Shown one piece after another: positions 36,904 to 46,238 of a stretch of DNA of 64,000 bases. The first letter of the stretch is position 1; each line of letters starts with the position of its first letter. The translations under genes were made by a program, and so were the position numbers. This DNA is from an uncultured Methanomicrobiales archaeon. GTDB taxonomy: Archaea; Halobacteriota; Methanomicrobia; Methanomicrobiales; Methanospirillaceae. The stretch spans positions 62,001-126,000 of the forward strand of contig CAILCG010000016.1 in the NCBI GenBank assembly GCA_903832665.1. Direction: 5' to 3'. The notes beneath the pieces were generated by a model that saw only the letters and a list, made by a program, of their open reading frames with translations, did not search any database and was not told the origin of the DNA.

Positions 36904-37873
36904 CAAGCCACCCGGCAACATCTGCTGCAAAATAGGTAATGATGAGGTCAGCTCCCGCACGCTTGATGCAGGTCAGGCTCTCAAGCACTGCTTCTTTCTC
37001 CTTGATCCACCCGCGTTCCGCGGCAGCTTTTATCATAGAGTATTCCCCGCTCACCTGGTAGGCCGCTACCGGAAGGCCGAGTTCTGCAACCCCGGCAAGA
37101 ATGTCGAGATAGAATCCCGCCGGCTTTACCATGAGGATATCGGCGCCTTCATCCGCATCCATCTGGGATTCAAGGATCGCTTCCCGGCTGTTGGCATAAT
37201 GGATCTGGTACGTGGAGCGATCCCCAAACGAGTACCCGGAGCCCGCTGCTTCCCGGAAGGGGCCGTAGAGGACAGAGGAGAACTTGGTCGAGTACGACAT
37301 GATCAGCACGTCTTCAAACCCGGCATCGTCCAGCGCGGCACGCAGCGAGCCGACCATCCCGTCCAGCATGCAGGAAGGGGCAATGATATCTGCCCCGCTC
37401 TCGGCATGACTGACCGCGATCCGGTTCATCAGTTCGAGCGATGGATCGTTGAGCAGGTCCGGACCGTTCCGGCCTTCCCCGATGATCCCGCAATGGCCGT
37501 GATCGGTATATTCACAGGCACAGACATCGGTGATGACCACCATGCCCGGCACGGCAGTTTTTATATTTCGTACAGCCTGCTGGACAATCCCCTGGGCATC
37601 GTGGGCCGAGCAGGCTTCGGGATCCTTGACTTTCGGAATACCAAAGAGCAGCACAGCACGAATCCCGCGTTTCCAGAGATCTGCGGCAACCGCGGCAATC
37701 CCGCTCACGGGATAGTTGAACTGGCCGGGCATCGCATCGATCGGTCGGGGGGAACTGATCGTCTCGTTCACAAAAAGGGGAGCGATCAGATCGTTCTTGG
37801 TCAGACTGCATTCACGCAGGAGCGGCTGGATATGCCGTGTCCGTCTCCTTCTCATCCGTCGCTGGGGAAACAT
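36890..37873 (-). CDS. hemB: Porphobilinogen synthase (5-aminolevulinate dehydratase)
   Basis: Condenses two 5-aminolevulinates to porphobilinogen. The 327-aa TIM-barrel has the zinc-type Cys motif [14 protein letters not shown] and the two Schiff-base lysines in [17 protein letters not shown] and [10 protein letters not shown]. First gene of hemB-hemL-hemC-cobA. It starts [12 protein letters not shown]. The order B-L-C-cobA sends carbon directly from aminolevulinate to precorrin-2 if hemD is supplied elsewhere. Confidence 0.96.
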   Translation of the reverse strand: MFPQRRMRRRRTRHIQPLLRECSLTKNDLIAPLFVNETISSPRPIDAMPGQFNYPVSGIAAVAADLWKRGIRAVLLFGIPKVKDPEACSAHDAQGIVQQAVRNIKTAVPGMVVITDVCACEYTDHGHCGIIGEGRNGPDLLNDPSLELMNRIAVSHAESGADIIAPSCMLDGMVGSLRAALDDAGFEDVLIMSYSTKFSSVLYGPFREAAGSGYSFGDRSTYQIHYANSREAILESQMDADEGADILMVKPAGFYLDILAGVAELGLPVAAYQVSGEYSMIKAAAERGWIKEKEAVLESLTCIKRAGADLIITYFAADVAGWLDERQ

Positions 37874-37950
37874 AAGTGTACCGGTGCCTCCTGCTTTTGT
37901 CAGGTTACAGTTTGAAAACCAATGGTATTTATGGTTACCATATTCCCAAG

Positions 37951-38682
37951 TCAGGCACCGCCGGTCTCTTCTGCAGTATGGATCTTGAGGGCGCAGGCAA
38001 GCCGGAGGGCACTGTTGACCATGTTGTGCAGATCTTCCTGAGTATATTTGTTCTTCTCGATCAGGTCCCAGTCCTTCGTGGTATCCTCGTCATTTTCTCC
38101 AACCCATGACGCGATCGCAACTTCCGGCGTATGAAATCCCAGCCAGGAGAAAAAGTTCAGGAGATTGCCGGCCACGTGCTGGATCCCGTCAACGTGGCCG
38201 ATGATGATAAGGGCACCGACCTTGTTGGTGATCATGCGGTTGCCGAACCACGAGAACTGGTTCTCGATACTGTTCATCCACTCCACGAATTTCTGGACCA
38301 GTGCCGAATGATTATTCCACCGTATCGGGGTGGCGAGGATCAGGATATCGCAGGCAAGGACCGCATCGTACACATCCTGCATCTGGTCATCGTCATATTT
38401 CAGCGAACTCTGGCAGGGATACGTGCAGTAATCCGGGTTCTCGGAATAGTTCCCCTCGCAGTCATGGATCACCAGATCCTTGAGCCGCAGGAACTTGGTC
38501 CCGCACCCGTACTCCTTGTACAGGTCAAGGGACCGCAGCAGGAGACGTTCCGATTTGCTCATCCCGGGTTGCTGCCGGCTCGAAACGGAAAGTCCCAGCA
38601 CCTTGATCTTTCGGCAGGTATTCCGGTCCGGGACCGGGATGATGTTGAGCCCAAACTTTCTTCCAACCAGTGGCGCAGGCAT
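37951..38682 (-). CDS. Iron-sulfur flavoprotein / NADPH-dependent FMN reductase family
   Basis: 243-aa flavodoxin-fold protein. The FMN-binding loop is VLGLSVSSRQQPGMSKSE near residue 30, a Cys group occurs in HDCEGNYSENPDYCTYPCQ (about 93-111), the position of the compact 4Fe-4S motif in methanogen iron-sulfur flavoproteins, and ILATPIRWNNHSALVQKF binds FMN. The spacing of the cysteines is not the classical one, so a cluster is probable but not certain. It lies 78 nt upstream of hemB on the same strand. Electron transfer or stress roles are inferred from family. Confidence 0.75.
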   Translation of the reverse strand: MPAPLVGRKFGLNIIPVPDRNTCRKIKVLGLSVSSRQQPGMSKSERLLLRSLDLYKEYGCGTKFLRLKDLVIHDCEGNYSENPDYCTYPCQSSLKYDDDQMQDVYDAVLACDILILATPIRWNNHSALVQKFVEWMNSIENQFSWFGNRMITNKVGALIIIGHVDGIQHVAGNLLNFFSWLGFHTPEVAIASWVGENDEDTTKDWDLIEKNKYTQEDLHNMVNSALRLACALKIHTAEETGGA

Positions 38683-38781
38683 GAATTAATAATCCCGGGT
38701 CCTGATTATCTATCTGTTGGTCTGTTTCACTGCCAGGAACAACCGGGACCTTTCAGATCATGCAACAAAAAAGGTGTGCTG

Positions 38782-39021
38782 ATGAACGAGAACACGAAAA
38801 TCATTGACGAGAACAAGAAGAAGTGTATCTGTGAACCCTGCCCTTCGTACACAGAATGCATGCGGGCGGGCAATCAACTGCTCTTCTGCGTGACCGGCAA
38901 AAGTCCTGACTGCATCTTTGAGAAGAAAGGGTGCCTCTGCCCGGGCTGTCCCGTCACCGTCATCCTTGGCCTGAAGAAGGCGTATTACTGCATCAAAGGG
39001 TCCCCGCCAGAACAGAAATAA
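38782..39021 (+). CDS. Small cysteine-rich protein, DUF2769-type
   Basis: 79 aa with ten cysteines arranged as CICEPCPSYTEC, FCVTGKSPDC and CLCPGCPV followed by YYC, consistent with metal or Fe-S binding and with the DUF2769 family of methanogens. AAGGTG lies 8 nt before the ATG. It diverges from the flavoprotein gene across 100 nt. A partner role with that flavoprotein in redox chemistry is speculative. A longer frame through it extends from 38131 but lies antisense to the flavoprotein. Confidence 0.75.
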   Translation: MNENTKIIDENKKKCICEPCPSYTECMRAGNQLLFCVTGKSPDCIFEKKGCLCPGCPVTVILGLKKAYYCIKGSPPEQK

Positions 39022-39110
39022 CCCGGGATGATGATGACCCGGTGATTTTTTTTAATCCGGGATGCCGCCAGATATTGCGGTTTTTTATGCCGGTCCGGGG
39101 AATTTAAATC

Positions 39111-39773
39111 ATGCAACGATCCCCTACCATTTTTGTCCTGTTCATAATTTGTGCAGCAGTTCTTTGTGCCGGGTGTACCCAGCCAGTTTCTCTGGCGCCG
39201 GGAACACCTGTTCCGGTAACCGGTACCGCAACAGCGCTGGATCCCGGACCCCTTGGTCTTGCCTCAGCCGATCTGCCCCAGGGATCGATCCTGGTTGAGA
39301 GCAGGACAAAAAATACCTCATAGATGACCCGGCTTGCCCTGGATCTTGGATGGCAGGGGGGGCAGGTTGTCCGTTACGTACTCCCCGCTCATGAAGATAA
39401 GGGGACCTATGAAATTATCCATTCGATCGCGATGTACCCGGAAGCCGCAGTACCCGACGTGATCGGATATTCAGAACGGGCGGCCCGTTCCGATCCCGGC
39501 TTTACCTATACGGATTTTGCCGTTAACGGGATTGGAAACAATGCAAGGGCATTTTCCGGTATCGCTGCAGTGCAACCCGTACAAAAGCCGGTGAGCAATC
39601 CCATCATCGCAGGTCCGGATACCGAGGAAACCACGGCGGGAATAAAGACAAACTTTTCCGAGATCATATTTTCCCGGGGAAAGACCTTTGAGGTCATAAA
39701 AATTACCGGACCTTCGCCGGATACTGCGATGCTGATCGACCTGAGCCGGAAGGCGTACGCAAAGATTCCCTGA
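39111..39773 (+). pseudogene. Lipoprotein gene interrupted by an in-frame TAG
   Basis: The frame begins with a signal peptide and a lipobox (AAVLCAGCTQP, lipid-modified Cys22) followed by a Pro/Thr-rich linker, reaches TAG at 39321-39323 after ESRTKNTS, and continues in the same frame with MTRLALDLGWQGG to TGA at 39771-39773. Joined, it would be 220 aa. The continuing half has no signal of its own and would be cytoplasmic if restarted at the ATG after the TAG. GAG to TAG would be a one-base change. Family unknown. Confidence 0.65.
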
Positions 39774-39893
39774 AGGCTGTATAATAACCGGCAAGGAATA
39801 AATCCTGCCAAAAAATCTTTTTTACCATCATTTTATTCAGTCGGAACATCCAACAGACTGTCATCAGCAAACGGTACCCACCGGAGAGAGCCC

Positions 39894-40479
39894 ATGGAAT
39901 TCAAAGAAATTGTCATGCAGAGATATGCAACAAAAGAATTTGACAGCAGGATGATCGATGATTCAATACTCTATGCACTGCTGGACCTGATCCGCTTTGC
40001 CCCGTCCGCATTCAATCTCCAGCCATGGAAGATCAAGGTCGTATCCGCAAGCCGGATCAAGAAGAACCTGCGTCCCTATTCCAATGACCAGCCCCAGGTC
40101 AGCACCTGCTCGTATTCTGTGCAAACACGGAACTTGAGCAGCTGGTCGAGCGGGTGAGCGAGGGACTGAAAGGATCAGGCATGCCCCCCGCATCCATTGC
40201 ACAATACACGGAGATGATGAAGGGATATATCCGCTCAGCCCTGAACAGAAACTCGCATTTGCCCGGGAACAGTGCTATATCGCGCTGGGCAATGCAGTGA
40301 ATGGTGCCAAATCGCTTGGCATCGACTCATGCCCGATGGGGGGGTTTGATCCTGCGGGGTATGCAGAGATCCTGTTTCTACCCGAAGAATATATTCCGGT
40401 CGTGGTCTGTGCCATCGGGTATGCCGCGGACACGCCCCTGCCCAAATGGCGGCTGCCCCGGGAAGAAGTCTTCTTTTAA
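39894..40479 (+). pseudogene. Nitroreductase family pseudogene with two frameshifts
   Basis: NAD(P)H-dependent FMN enzyme fragment series. Frame 1 gives MEFKEIVMQRYATKEFD and RFAPSAFNLQPWKI. From about 40105 the homologous reading continues in another frame (LLVFCANTELEQLVERV, SGMPPASIAQYTEMMKGY). From about 40230 it moves to a third frame (SPEQKLAFAREQCYIALGN, GIDSCPMGGFDPAGY, WRLPREEVFF). Two indels within 130 nt make a functional product unlikely unless they are sequence errors. Confidence 0.85.
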
Positions 40480-40742
40480 TTTCCGGTCATCACATTTTTT
40501 TTGACTCCAATAAGGGATTTTGTCTATCCAGATTTTTTACGATACCATTTGACCATTTCGTTGAATCAGAGAATTCATATGAAGTACTATCAGGCCGGTT
40601 GCATTCGATCTCCGGAATCGGCTCGCAGACAGAATAAAAAATGGAAGTTACCGCGATGCAGCCATCCAGCTCCTCCACTTTGAATTTCCCAAATCCCGGA
40701 AGAACTCCCTGATGGAGCAAAACACATGGGGCAAAAAATCTT

Positions 40743-41576
40743 TTAGTTCAGATCGTACTTTGCCTGCAGCCGGTACCAGCTCTGGTTATCCACCAGGGAA
40801 AGTGTCGTTCCATCCTCGCGGGCAGCTTTGGATTTCAGTTGCATCATAATCCAGGTACGAGCATCGTAATATTCAATGTTCGCACTCTCCAGCGAGCGCC
40901 CATCTGATGTCAGGTAAATTTCCGGATTGGACCAAACCCGGCCAGAGATCGCATACGAAGTATTGTCGGTAATGATGACAACATTGGTTGTTTCAACCAG
41001 GCAGTACCCGGAATCCTGGAAATCATATGCCTCCGGGCAGGCGATGCCAACGGTCATATGATTTTCCCGGACAAAATACATCAGGGAGGAGTTGAATCCC
41101 AGCTCCCTTAACAGGGCCGCAAGAAGAATAGATTTTTCCTGGCATACCCCGCTTCTCTCGTAAAGGACTTCGTAGGGATAACGGGTTGGCGATCCCCAAA
41201 GGTAGGGTATATGCTGGACCAGGCTGATCGCAATGCGGGCCTGATCATCGGGATCCCGGGTTTCCGCACGGCTCTCACTGGCCAGGGTCTTCACATAGGG
41301 TTTCTCATCTGGATCGTCCAGGAAGTTCTGGAAATAGGATGCATTATCATAGGTTCCCCGGGATTTTTTACCCAGATAATCCCCGTATAATTTTGTTGAC
41401 AGGTTAAGGGGTAAAGTCCCGGGTCTCCCATCAAGGAAATAATCGTAATGAACGGTAACATTGGGACCGGGTTGACTGTCCATAGGAGAGATCTCCCCGG
41501 CAGTTGCTGCCAGAGCTTGAGGGACTATGGCGGTGCATAAGAGTACAGCCATAAGGAATAACGGGATCCGGCGCAT
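40743..41576 (-). CDS. Secreted transglutaminase-like protein, copy 1
   Basis: 277 aa with a signal peptide (about 1-23, ending QALAA). The core shows a transglutaminase/cysteine-protease-like fold: Cys in RSGVCQEKSILLAALLRELG, His in ENHMTVGIA and an acidic residue near YCLVETTN, as in the Cys-His-Asp triad family. It is a paralogue of the gene at 41865. TATA-like GTTATAAG is centred about 25 nt before the ATG, so the transcript is probably leaderless. Substrate unknown. 40480-40742 holds no gene. Confidence 0.75.
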   Translation of the reverse strand: MRRIPLFLMAVLLCTAIVPQALAATAGEISPMDSQPGPNVTVHYDYFLDGRPGTLPLNLSTKLYGDYLGKKSRGTYDNASYFQNFLDDPDEKPYVKTLASESRAETRDPDDQARIAISLVQHIPYLWGSPTRYPYEVLYERSGVCQEKSILLAALLRELGFNSSLMYFVRENHMTVGIACPEAYDFQDSGYCLVETTNVVIITDNTSYAISGRVWSNPEIYLTSDGRSLESANIEYYDARTWIMMQLKSKAAREDGTTLSLVDNQSWYRLQAKYDLN

Positions 41577-41864
41577 GGACAGAAGTCCCGTCCGGGCTTC
41601 TTATAACAGTCCGCTACAAAACAAAAACTGTATCGGGAGGTCCCTCCTGTTCGAAAATTTTTCCGGGTGCGATCTTTAAGGAGATCGAAAATCTGATTCG
41701 GAGGGATACCGCACAGATGTCCGGCATCTGCTGCAAACCGGTGCACCGGTTCATGGTGCAAAAAGATGAGGCTGCGATCCATACAGTGCAGATTTCCCGG
41801 CACGTGCATGTTACCAGGGAACATTTTAGTAATCCTGTTTCGGATTCCTGCGAAAAATTCCCTT

Positions 41865-42707
41865 TTAGTTCAGATCGTACTTTGCCTGCAGCCGGTACCA
41901 GTTCAGGCTGTCATCGGTAGAAAGTATTGTCCCACTCTCGCGAGCGATTTTGGATTTTGCCTGTAAATCAATCCAGGTTCGTGCATCATTATATTCCCGG
42001 CTTACACTCTCAAGCGAGCGCCCGTCCGAGGTCGGGTAAACCTCAGGAACTGACCAACCCTCCCCGGAGATCTCATACGACGTATCATCGGTGATGATGA
42101 CAACATTGGTTGCTTCAACCATACAGTACCCAGATTCCTGGAAATCAAAATGATCCGGGCAGGAGATGCCGACCGCCATGTGATTTTCCCGGACAAAATA
42201 CATAACGGAGGATTTGAACCCCAGTTCCCGCAAGAGGGCCGCAAGAAGAATGGATTTTTCCTGGCACACCCCACACCCCTCATAGAGGACTTCATAGGGA
42301 TACCGGTAGGGTGATCCCCGCTGGTACGGGATATGCTGGACGAGGCTGATCGCGATGCGGGCCTGGTCATCAGGATCTGCTGTTTCTGCCCGGATCTCAT
42401 CGGCAAGGGTTTCAAAATAAAGTTCCTGATCGGGATCGTTTAAGTAGGAGAGGAAATAGGAGGCATTGTCAGTATTTTCCCGGGGTTTTTTGCCAAGATA
42501 CTCCTCGTACACTTTTGTCGAGAGGGCAAAGGGAAGGGTTCCCGGTCTCCCGTCAAGGAAATAATGGTAATAACGGGTAATGTACGGACCGGTAGAACCA
42601 TACCGCGCTGAGGTATCCCCCACGTTCGCTGCCAGAACCGGGGTGACAATGGCGGTGAATACAAGAATGGCCACACAGAGAAAGAGAACCCGGCGCCTCA
42701 CCCTCAT
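41865..42707 (-). CDS. Secreted transglutaminase-like protein, copy 2
   Basis: 280 aa, closely similar to its downstream neighbour over the whole length, with the same Cys (GCGVCQEKSILLAALLREL), His (ENHMAVGIS) and YCMVEATN positions. The two genes share an identical stretch of more than 30 bp at their 3' ends, as expected for a recent tandem duplication. TATAAA (TTATATAAAT on this strand) is centred only about 15 nt before the ATG, so initiation may occur at a GTG inside the first codons. The gap 41577-41864 between copies shows no gene. Confidence 0.75.
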   Translation of the reverse strand: MRVRRRVLFLCVAILVFTAIVTPVLAANVGDTSARYGSTGPYITRYYHYFLDGRPGTLPFALSTKVYEEYLGKKPRENTDNASYFLSYLNDPDQELYFETLADEIRAETADPDDQARIAISLVQHIPYQRGSPYRYPYEVLYEGCGVCQEKSILLAALLRELGFKSSVMYFVRENHMAVGISCPDHFDFQESGYCMVEATNVVIITDDTSYEISGEGWSVPEVYPTSDGRSLESVSREYNDARTWIDLQAKSKIARESGTILSTDDSLNWYRLQAKYDLN

Positions 42708-42738
42708 CTTGGCAGGGATTTATATAACGGTGCCGATA

Positions 42739-42757
42739 CAATGCAAAAATTGCATTG
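42739..42757. promoter_or_regulatory. Palindrome upstream of transglutaminase copy 2
   Basis: CAATGCAA, AAA, TTGCATTG: an 8-bp inverted repeat just upstream of the TATA-like element at 42716-42726. Its place upstream of TATA suggests an activator or repressor site. It is not repeated before copy 1. Confidence 0.35.
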
Positions 42758-42816
42758 ACAGGTCAGCACGCGTCCGCACATTTTGAGACCCGATCAGAAG
42801 GGGAAACCAGGGGAAA

Positions 42817-43320
42817 TTATGGACTGCACAGCTGTTCAACTTCCGCAGCCAGACGGTACATCCGGTCCTGGAATTTTTGGGGCAGGAAAGAGGACGACAC
42901 AACGCTCTCATCAATAGTGATCCGTTTCGTCCCGGCCACCAGGTTGTCTGCGTGGCAGACGATCTTCTCTTCCGGAGTCGAGGGTATGCAGTCCCGTGGC
43001 TTCAGGCCGAGCGCGACACATTCGTCTGCAGTCAGGCCGGCTCCGGTATGGCATTCGACAATCCGGACAACTTCTTCGGGAAAACCTCTGGCCCGCAGGA
43101 GATCGGCACCCTCCTGGGCATGGGCAATAGTGTGGGTAATACTTCTCCCGATGTCATGCAGGAGGGCCCCCTCTTCAACAAGAGAAAAATTGATTGCGGG
43201 ATTACGCTGTGCATATTCGCAGGCAACATCCCGCACGACCCCACAGTGGGCAATTACTTTTTTGCTGCACCCTGATTCGTGCAGCAGTTCTTCGCATTTT
43301 TTACGGAGCTTAACAGACAT
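42817..43320 (-). CDS. HD-domain phosphohydrolase (TIGR00295-like)
   Basis: 167-aa metal-dependent phosphohydrolase-like protein. His in VIAHCGVVRDVA, the HD pair in EGALLHDIGRS and a further His-rich HTIAHAQEG and ECHTGAGL complete the HD metal site. The substrate is not known. It resembles the archaeal TIGR00295 family. Last gene of the HTH-trm56-ATP-grasp-tfe-HD operon, overlapping tfe by 11 nt. Confidence 0.85.
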   Translation of the reverse strand: MSVKLRKKCEELLHESGCSKKVIAHCGVVRDVACEYAQRNPAINFSLVEEGALLHDIGRSITHTIAHAQEGADLLRARGFPEEVVRIVECHTGAGLTADECVALGLKPRDCIPSTPEEKIVCHADNLVAGTKRITIDESVVSSSFLPQKFQDRMYRLAAEVEQLCSP

Positions 43321-43837
43321 GACCGAGCGACTTCTTGATAGAGCCGGTGCGGGACTTGAGGGATTTTAACAGCATCTCGTTATCAAAATGTCCCATCGGC
43401 TTTCCACACGCTGGGCATTTGAACTCACTGTTCATGGCAAGGGGGAACGTGAAGATGAGGTGGCAGTCCTTGCAGATGAAGAAGTCATTCTCCTCTTCAT
43501 ACTTCTCGCGCCGGGAGAGCTTCTCCAGCACGAGCCCCATATCCTCGCGGATCGCATCGTAGATATGATCCGGGCGGAGCTGCCAGAGGTAGGTAAGCCA
43601 GCCGGTCTCATTGTTCTTGATGCGGTGGTATTCAGCCAGCCGCTTCTCGTATAAGGTATAGAGCGTGTGCCGCACGGTGTTTAAGTTGATACCCGTGCTC
43701 GCGGCCAGCCCTTCGTCGCTGTGCTCGCCTTCTTTGGGGAATCGTTCAAGAAGGTTGAGCCCGTCATCGCCAACTATCCGGTGGAGATATGCCCTCACTG
43801 CCGGATCACTCAGCACGTCGTTTGCAGGAACCATCAC
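43310..43837 (-). CDS. tfe: Transcription factor E (TFE)
   Basis: Archaeal homologue of TFIIE-α that helps open the promoter with RNA polymerase. The 175-aa protein has an N-terminal winged helix (about 5-90, LHRIVGDDGLNLLERFP) and a C-terminal zinc ribbon (CKDCHLIF, CPACGKPMGHF). The GTG at 43837 overlaps the stop of the ATP-grasp gene (GTGA). An ATG one codon later is equally possible. It shares 11 nt with the HD gene. Confidence 0.93.
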   Translation of the reverse strand: MMVPANDVLSDPAVRAYLHRIVGDDGLNLLERFPKEGEHSDEGLAASTGINLNTVRHTLYTLYEKRLAEYHRIKNNETGWLTYLWQLRPDHIYDAIREDMGLVLEKLSRREKYEEENDFFICKDCHLIFTFPLAMNSEFKCPACGKPMGHFDNEMLLKSLKSRTGSIKKSLGHVC

Positions 43838-44910
43838 TGTATGTATTGTGTAACGGTGCTAATATGCTTATCCAGCAGGGCCATTGCTGCTGTGCGGGTC
43901 TCGCCCCACCCGTACACGCTGACCAGCGCCTGGCCTGTCTCAAAGGATGAACCCACGGGCGGAATGTCGGCCACAAAATTTTTCAGCGCGGTGAGATCGG
44001 CGTGGATGGTGCAATCCCGGTCGGCAAATAGGATGCTGCGGACGGCGACCTGTTTTTTCGCGGGTGATGCGGGGGGCAGGATATCCGCGCATGCATCCAC
44101 ATGGTACTGGAAGAGGTTGCAGCCATGCGCCCGCTCAACGGTATCGACCGTTCCCTGGAACCGGGGGTTGATCTCGATGGCATGCGACTGCTCATCATCG
44201 ACAACAAAATCGATCCCCAGGGTACCGATGCACCCGCTCGCGGCGGCGATCTGCTCGGCTATCTTCACCATCGTTCCGGCCAGCGGGTGTTCGAAGGGCG
44301 TTATCGATCCGCAGAAGCCAAAGGAAGCGGACCCTTTCCCCTGGAGAAGCTGCTCATTGGTTGCAATCGCCCGGGCCTGCTTCCCATCCGCCACGCAGCA
44401 GACACTTGCCGGGATTCCGGCAATCATCTCCTGCCGGATATAGTCAACCCCCGGGTAGAGCAACTCCCAGGCTTCCTGTCCGGCAGCCGTACTGACCACG
44501 GCATTCCGCCAGCCGCCGGCCCCGCACCGGGGTTTGATCATGGCAGGAAATGCTCCCTCAGGCAGGAGCCGGGGGACGGCGATCATATTTTTTTCAAAAA
44601 AATGCTGGATATCCAGTTTATCCAGGAACCGTGCCACGTTCTGCCGGGGGGTCCCGCAGAGCGGTATCGAACTCGGCAGTTCCTCGGCACCGGACGTGAC
44701 CACGAGCATATCGAACGCATAGCGCCGGCTCATCTGGTCCAGGGCATCCGGAAGATCCGCGAGATCTTCAAATTTGATCCGGTCGCGGGTATACCAGGAG
44801 AGATCCTGGTCGCAGAAATGGTCAACCGAGCAGACTTCATAGCCTGCACGGAATGCGGACTGGGCAACATGGCGCGTGGAGAACCCCGCAACCAGTACCC
44901 GCCCCTTCAC
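43834..44910 (-). CDS. ATP-grasp ligase family protein
   Basis: 358 aa with an N-terminal pre-ATP-grasp Rossmann part ([16 protein letters not shown]), the ATP-grasp lobe ([18 protein letters not shown]) and metal-binding [26 protein letters not shown]. It resembles COG2232-type carboligases of archaea, whose substrate is unknown. Start is GTG at 44910, coupled to trm56 by GTGA. Position between trm56 and tfe may be housekeeping clustering rather than a shared pathway. Confidence 0.8.
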   Translation of the reverse strand: MKGRVLVAGFSTRHVAQSAFRAGYEVCSVDHFCDQDLSWYTRDRIKFEDLADLPDALDQMSRRYAFDMLVVTSGAEELPSSIPLCGTPRQNVARFLDKLDIQHFFEKNMIAVPRLLPEGAFPAMIKPRCGAGGWRNAVVSTAAGQEAWELLYPGVDYIRQEMIAGIPASVCCVADGKQARAIATNEQLLQGKGSASFGFCGSITPFEHPLAGTMVKIAEQIAAASGCIGTLGIDFVVDDEQSHAIEINPRFQGTVDTVERAHGCNLFQYHVDACADILPPASPAKKQVAVRSILFADRDCTIHADLTALKNFVADIPPVGSSFETGQALVSVYGWGETRTAAMALLDKHISTVTQYIQ

Positions 44911-45437
44911 CGTTCCACCGTCTGCTTCCCCACGCGGGTCGGGATGATGCTGATCTGTGCGCCGGGAAATTCGCAGGCAAACTCTTTGCCCTGGAAAAAA
45001 TTGTCGAGAAAAAGCGCGAGGCTCGAGATCTCGGAATGGGGCTGGCTGGTGACAGCTACGTTGTAATCCGCAAGCCCGTAGATATCACCGGGCACCTTCT
45101 CGGCCCCGACAATCACCAGAACCCTGGCGTGCGGCCGGATCTCACCGATCACATCGGGCAGGTTGAGGCCGTACATGGTGAGATGAACAACGACCCCGCC
45201 CTGTGCCTTCCATTCCTTGATGCAGGCACGGTACTTCACGTTATCCTCGCAGAAGAACTCGCCGCCCCAGCGTTCCACCACATCACTGATACTCTCTACA
45301 ACTCCCTTGTCGGCACTGGCAAGGTACATGCCTTTGGCACCCAGGGCCCGGGCGGTGAGACCGACATGGGTGGTCACCCGCTGGTCGCGTTCGGGGCGGT
45401 GGCCTATCCGGAGGATGGCAACGTCTTGTGATGTCAT
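44907..45437 (-). CDS. tRNA (cytidine-56) 2'-O-methyltransferase
   Basis: Archaeal aTrm56, a SPOUT-class enzyme that methylates C56 in the T-loop. 176 aa with the conserved start [20 protein letters not shown], the knot region VHLTMYGLN and [22 protein letters not shown]. Length fits the family. ATG at 45437 overlaps the HTH gene stop (ATGA). Confidence 0.93.
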   Translation of the reverse strand: MTSQDVAILRIGHRPERDQRVTTHVGLTARALGAKGMYLASADKGVVESISDVVERWGGEFFCEDNVKYRACIKEWKAQGGVVVHLTMYGLNLPDVIGEIRPHARVLVIVGAEKVPGDIYGLADYNVAVTSQPHSEISSLALFLDNFFQGKEFACEFPGAQISIIPTRVGKQTVER

Positions 45438-45712
45438 GGGGTTCGTTTCTTCTCCTTGATGACGCCGTTTTCTATGATGAACGGCAGGTCTTTTTCATAT
45501 TTGCACTGGTTGCGGAGGAGTGCTTCTCCAAAGTTCAGCATCCGGATCATATTTCCTGAACGCTCGATGAGGCAGGACCGTTCAAGCCGCGCCAGTGAGC
45601 CCGCGATAGTAGGGGCATCAATACCGCAGGCCGACGCCAGCACTTCTTCTTCGATTGCGGCATTTACCGGAATCCGGTGGTAGACCAGCCAGTCCGCATC
45701 CTCATCTTTCAC
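45434..45712 (-). CDS. Small winged-helix DNA-binding protein
   Basis: 92 aa, GTG start. A winged-helix pattern spans residues 10-70 ([32 protein letters not shown]). The C-terminus is basic. First gene of a five-gene coupled operon (HTH, trm56, ATP-grasp, tfe, HD), so it may regulate that operon or act with tfe. This is inference. Nearest relatives are methanogen hypothetical proteins with the same fold. Confidence 0.75.
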   Translation of the reverse strand: MKDEDADWLVYHRIPVNAAIEEEVLASACGIDAPTIAGSLARLERSCLIERSGNMIRMLNFGEALLRNQCKYEKDLPFIIENGVIKEKKRTP

Positions 45713-45815
45713 CTTTATTCATTCCCTATCATGGAGAATAAGGGTTGTGACCGGTTATGCAGGACTGGGTTCCCGGATACGGGATGTTTTATGCGGCCGC
45801 ATCCAATAATTCCTC

Positions 45816-46238
45816 ATGAGCGAGAAGGGGGCAGGTATTCCATATTCCCGGCTGATTGCGATTGCCGATAAACTGCTGGAAGATGCCGATGACGATATGG
45901 TTTGCCTCGTCAACGCGATTGACGCACTCGATGAAGATGTGCGCGAGGAACTGCTGGTCTCGGACCAGTTGAATGCCTACCAGGTTTTTTATTATTTTTT
46001 CCGCACCGAGCCCGATCTGCTGGTGCAGGAACAGCTGGACCTTGAACCTGCATCGTCTCTTGTCCGGGGCCTGAAGCTCGATGAGACCGATCTCCTGGAG
46101 ACATTTTTTGCCGTTAAGAATACAAAACCGGTCATAGTGATCAGCGATGGCGATAAGATTGTCGCAACGTTCTCGGGTACATCTGCATACAGGCAGGGCC
46201 GGGAGTTTTTGAAGAGCCCGGCATACCATATTATATAG
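45816..46238 (+). CDS. Hypothetical protein of 140 aa
   Basis: Acidic soluble protein. The N-terminal helices (LIAIADKLLEDADDDMV, VNAIDALDEDVREELLV) are followed by a β-rich end (KPVIVISDGDKIVATFSG, GREFLKSPAYHII). No family recognised. It ends in TAG. Diverges from the wHTH operon across 103 nt. Confidence 0.6.
   Translation: MSEKGAGIPYSRLIAIADKLLEDADDDMVCLVNAIDALDEDVREELLVSDQLNAYQVFYYFFRTEPDLLVQEQLDLEPASSLVRGLKLDETDLLETFFAVKNTKPVIVISDGDKIVATFSGTSAYRQGREFLKSPAYHII

Noticed and set aside
38131-38781. Long plus-strand frame joined to the Cys-rich protein
   Set aside because: It is antisense to the flavoprotein gene, and the AAGGTG site with ATG at 38782 explains the real gene.
4850-39323. 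Genome-wide TAG recoding as pyrrolysine
   Set aside because: Several intact genes end in TAG followed at once by a start codon (cfbD, cheA tail) or by non-coding sequence (cobA, 45816 gene, UPF0280, SWIM gene), and no pyl genes are seen. The two interrupted genes appear to have lost different residues.
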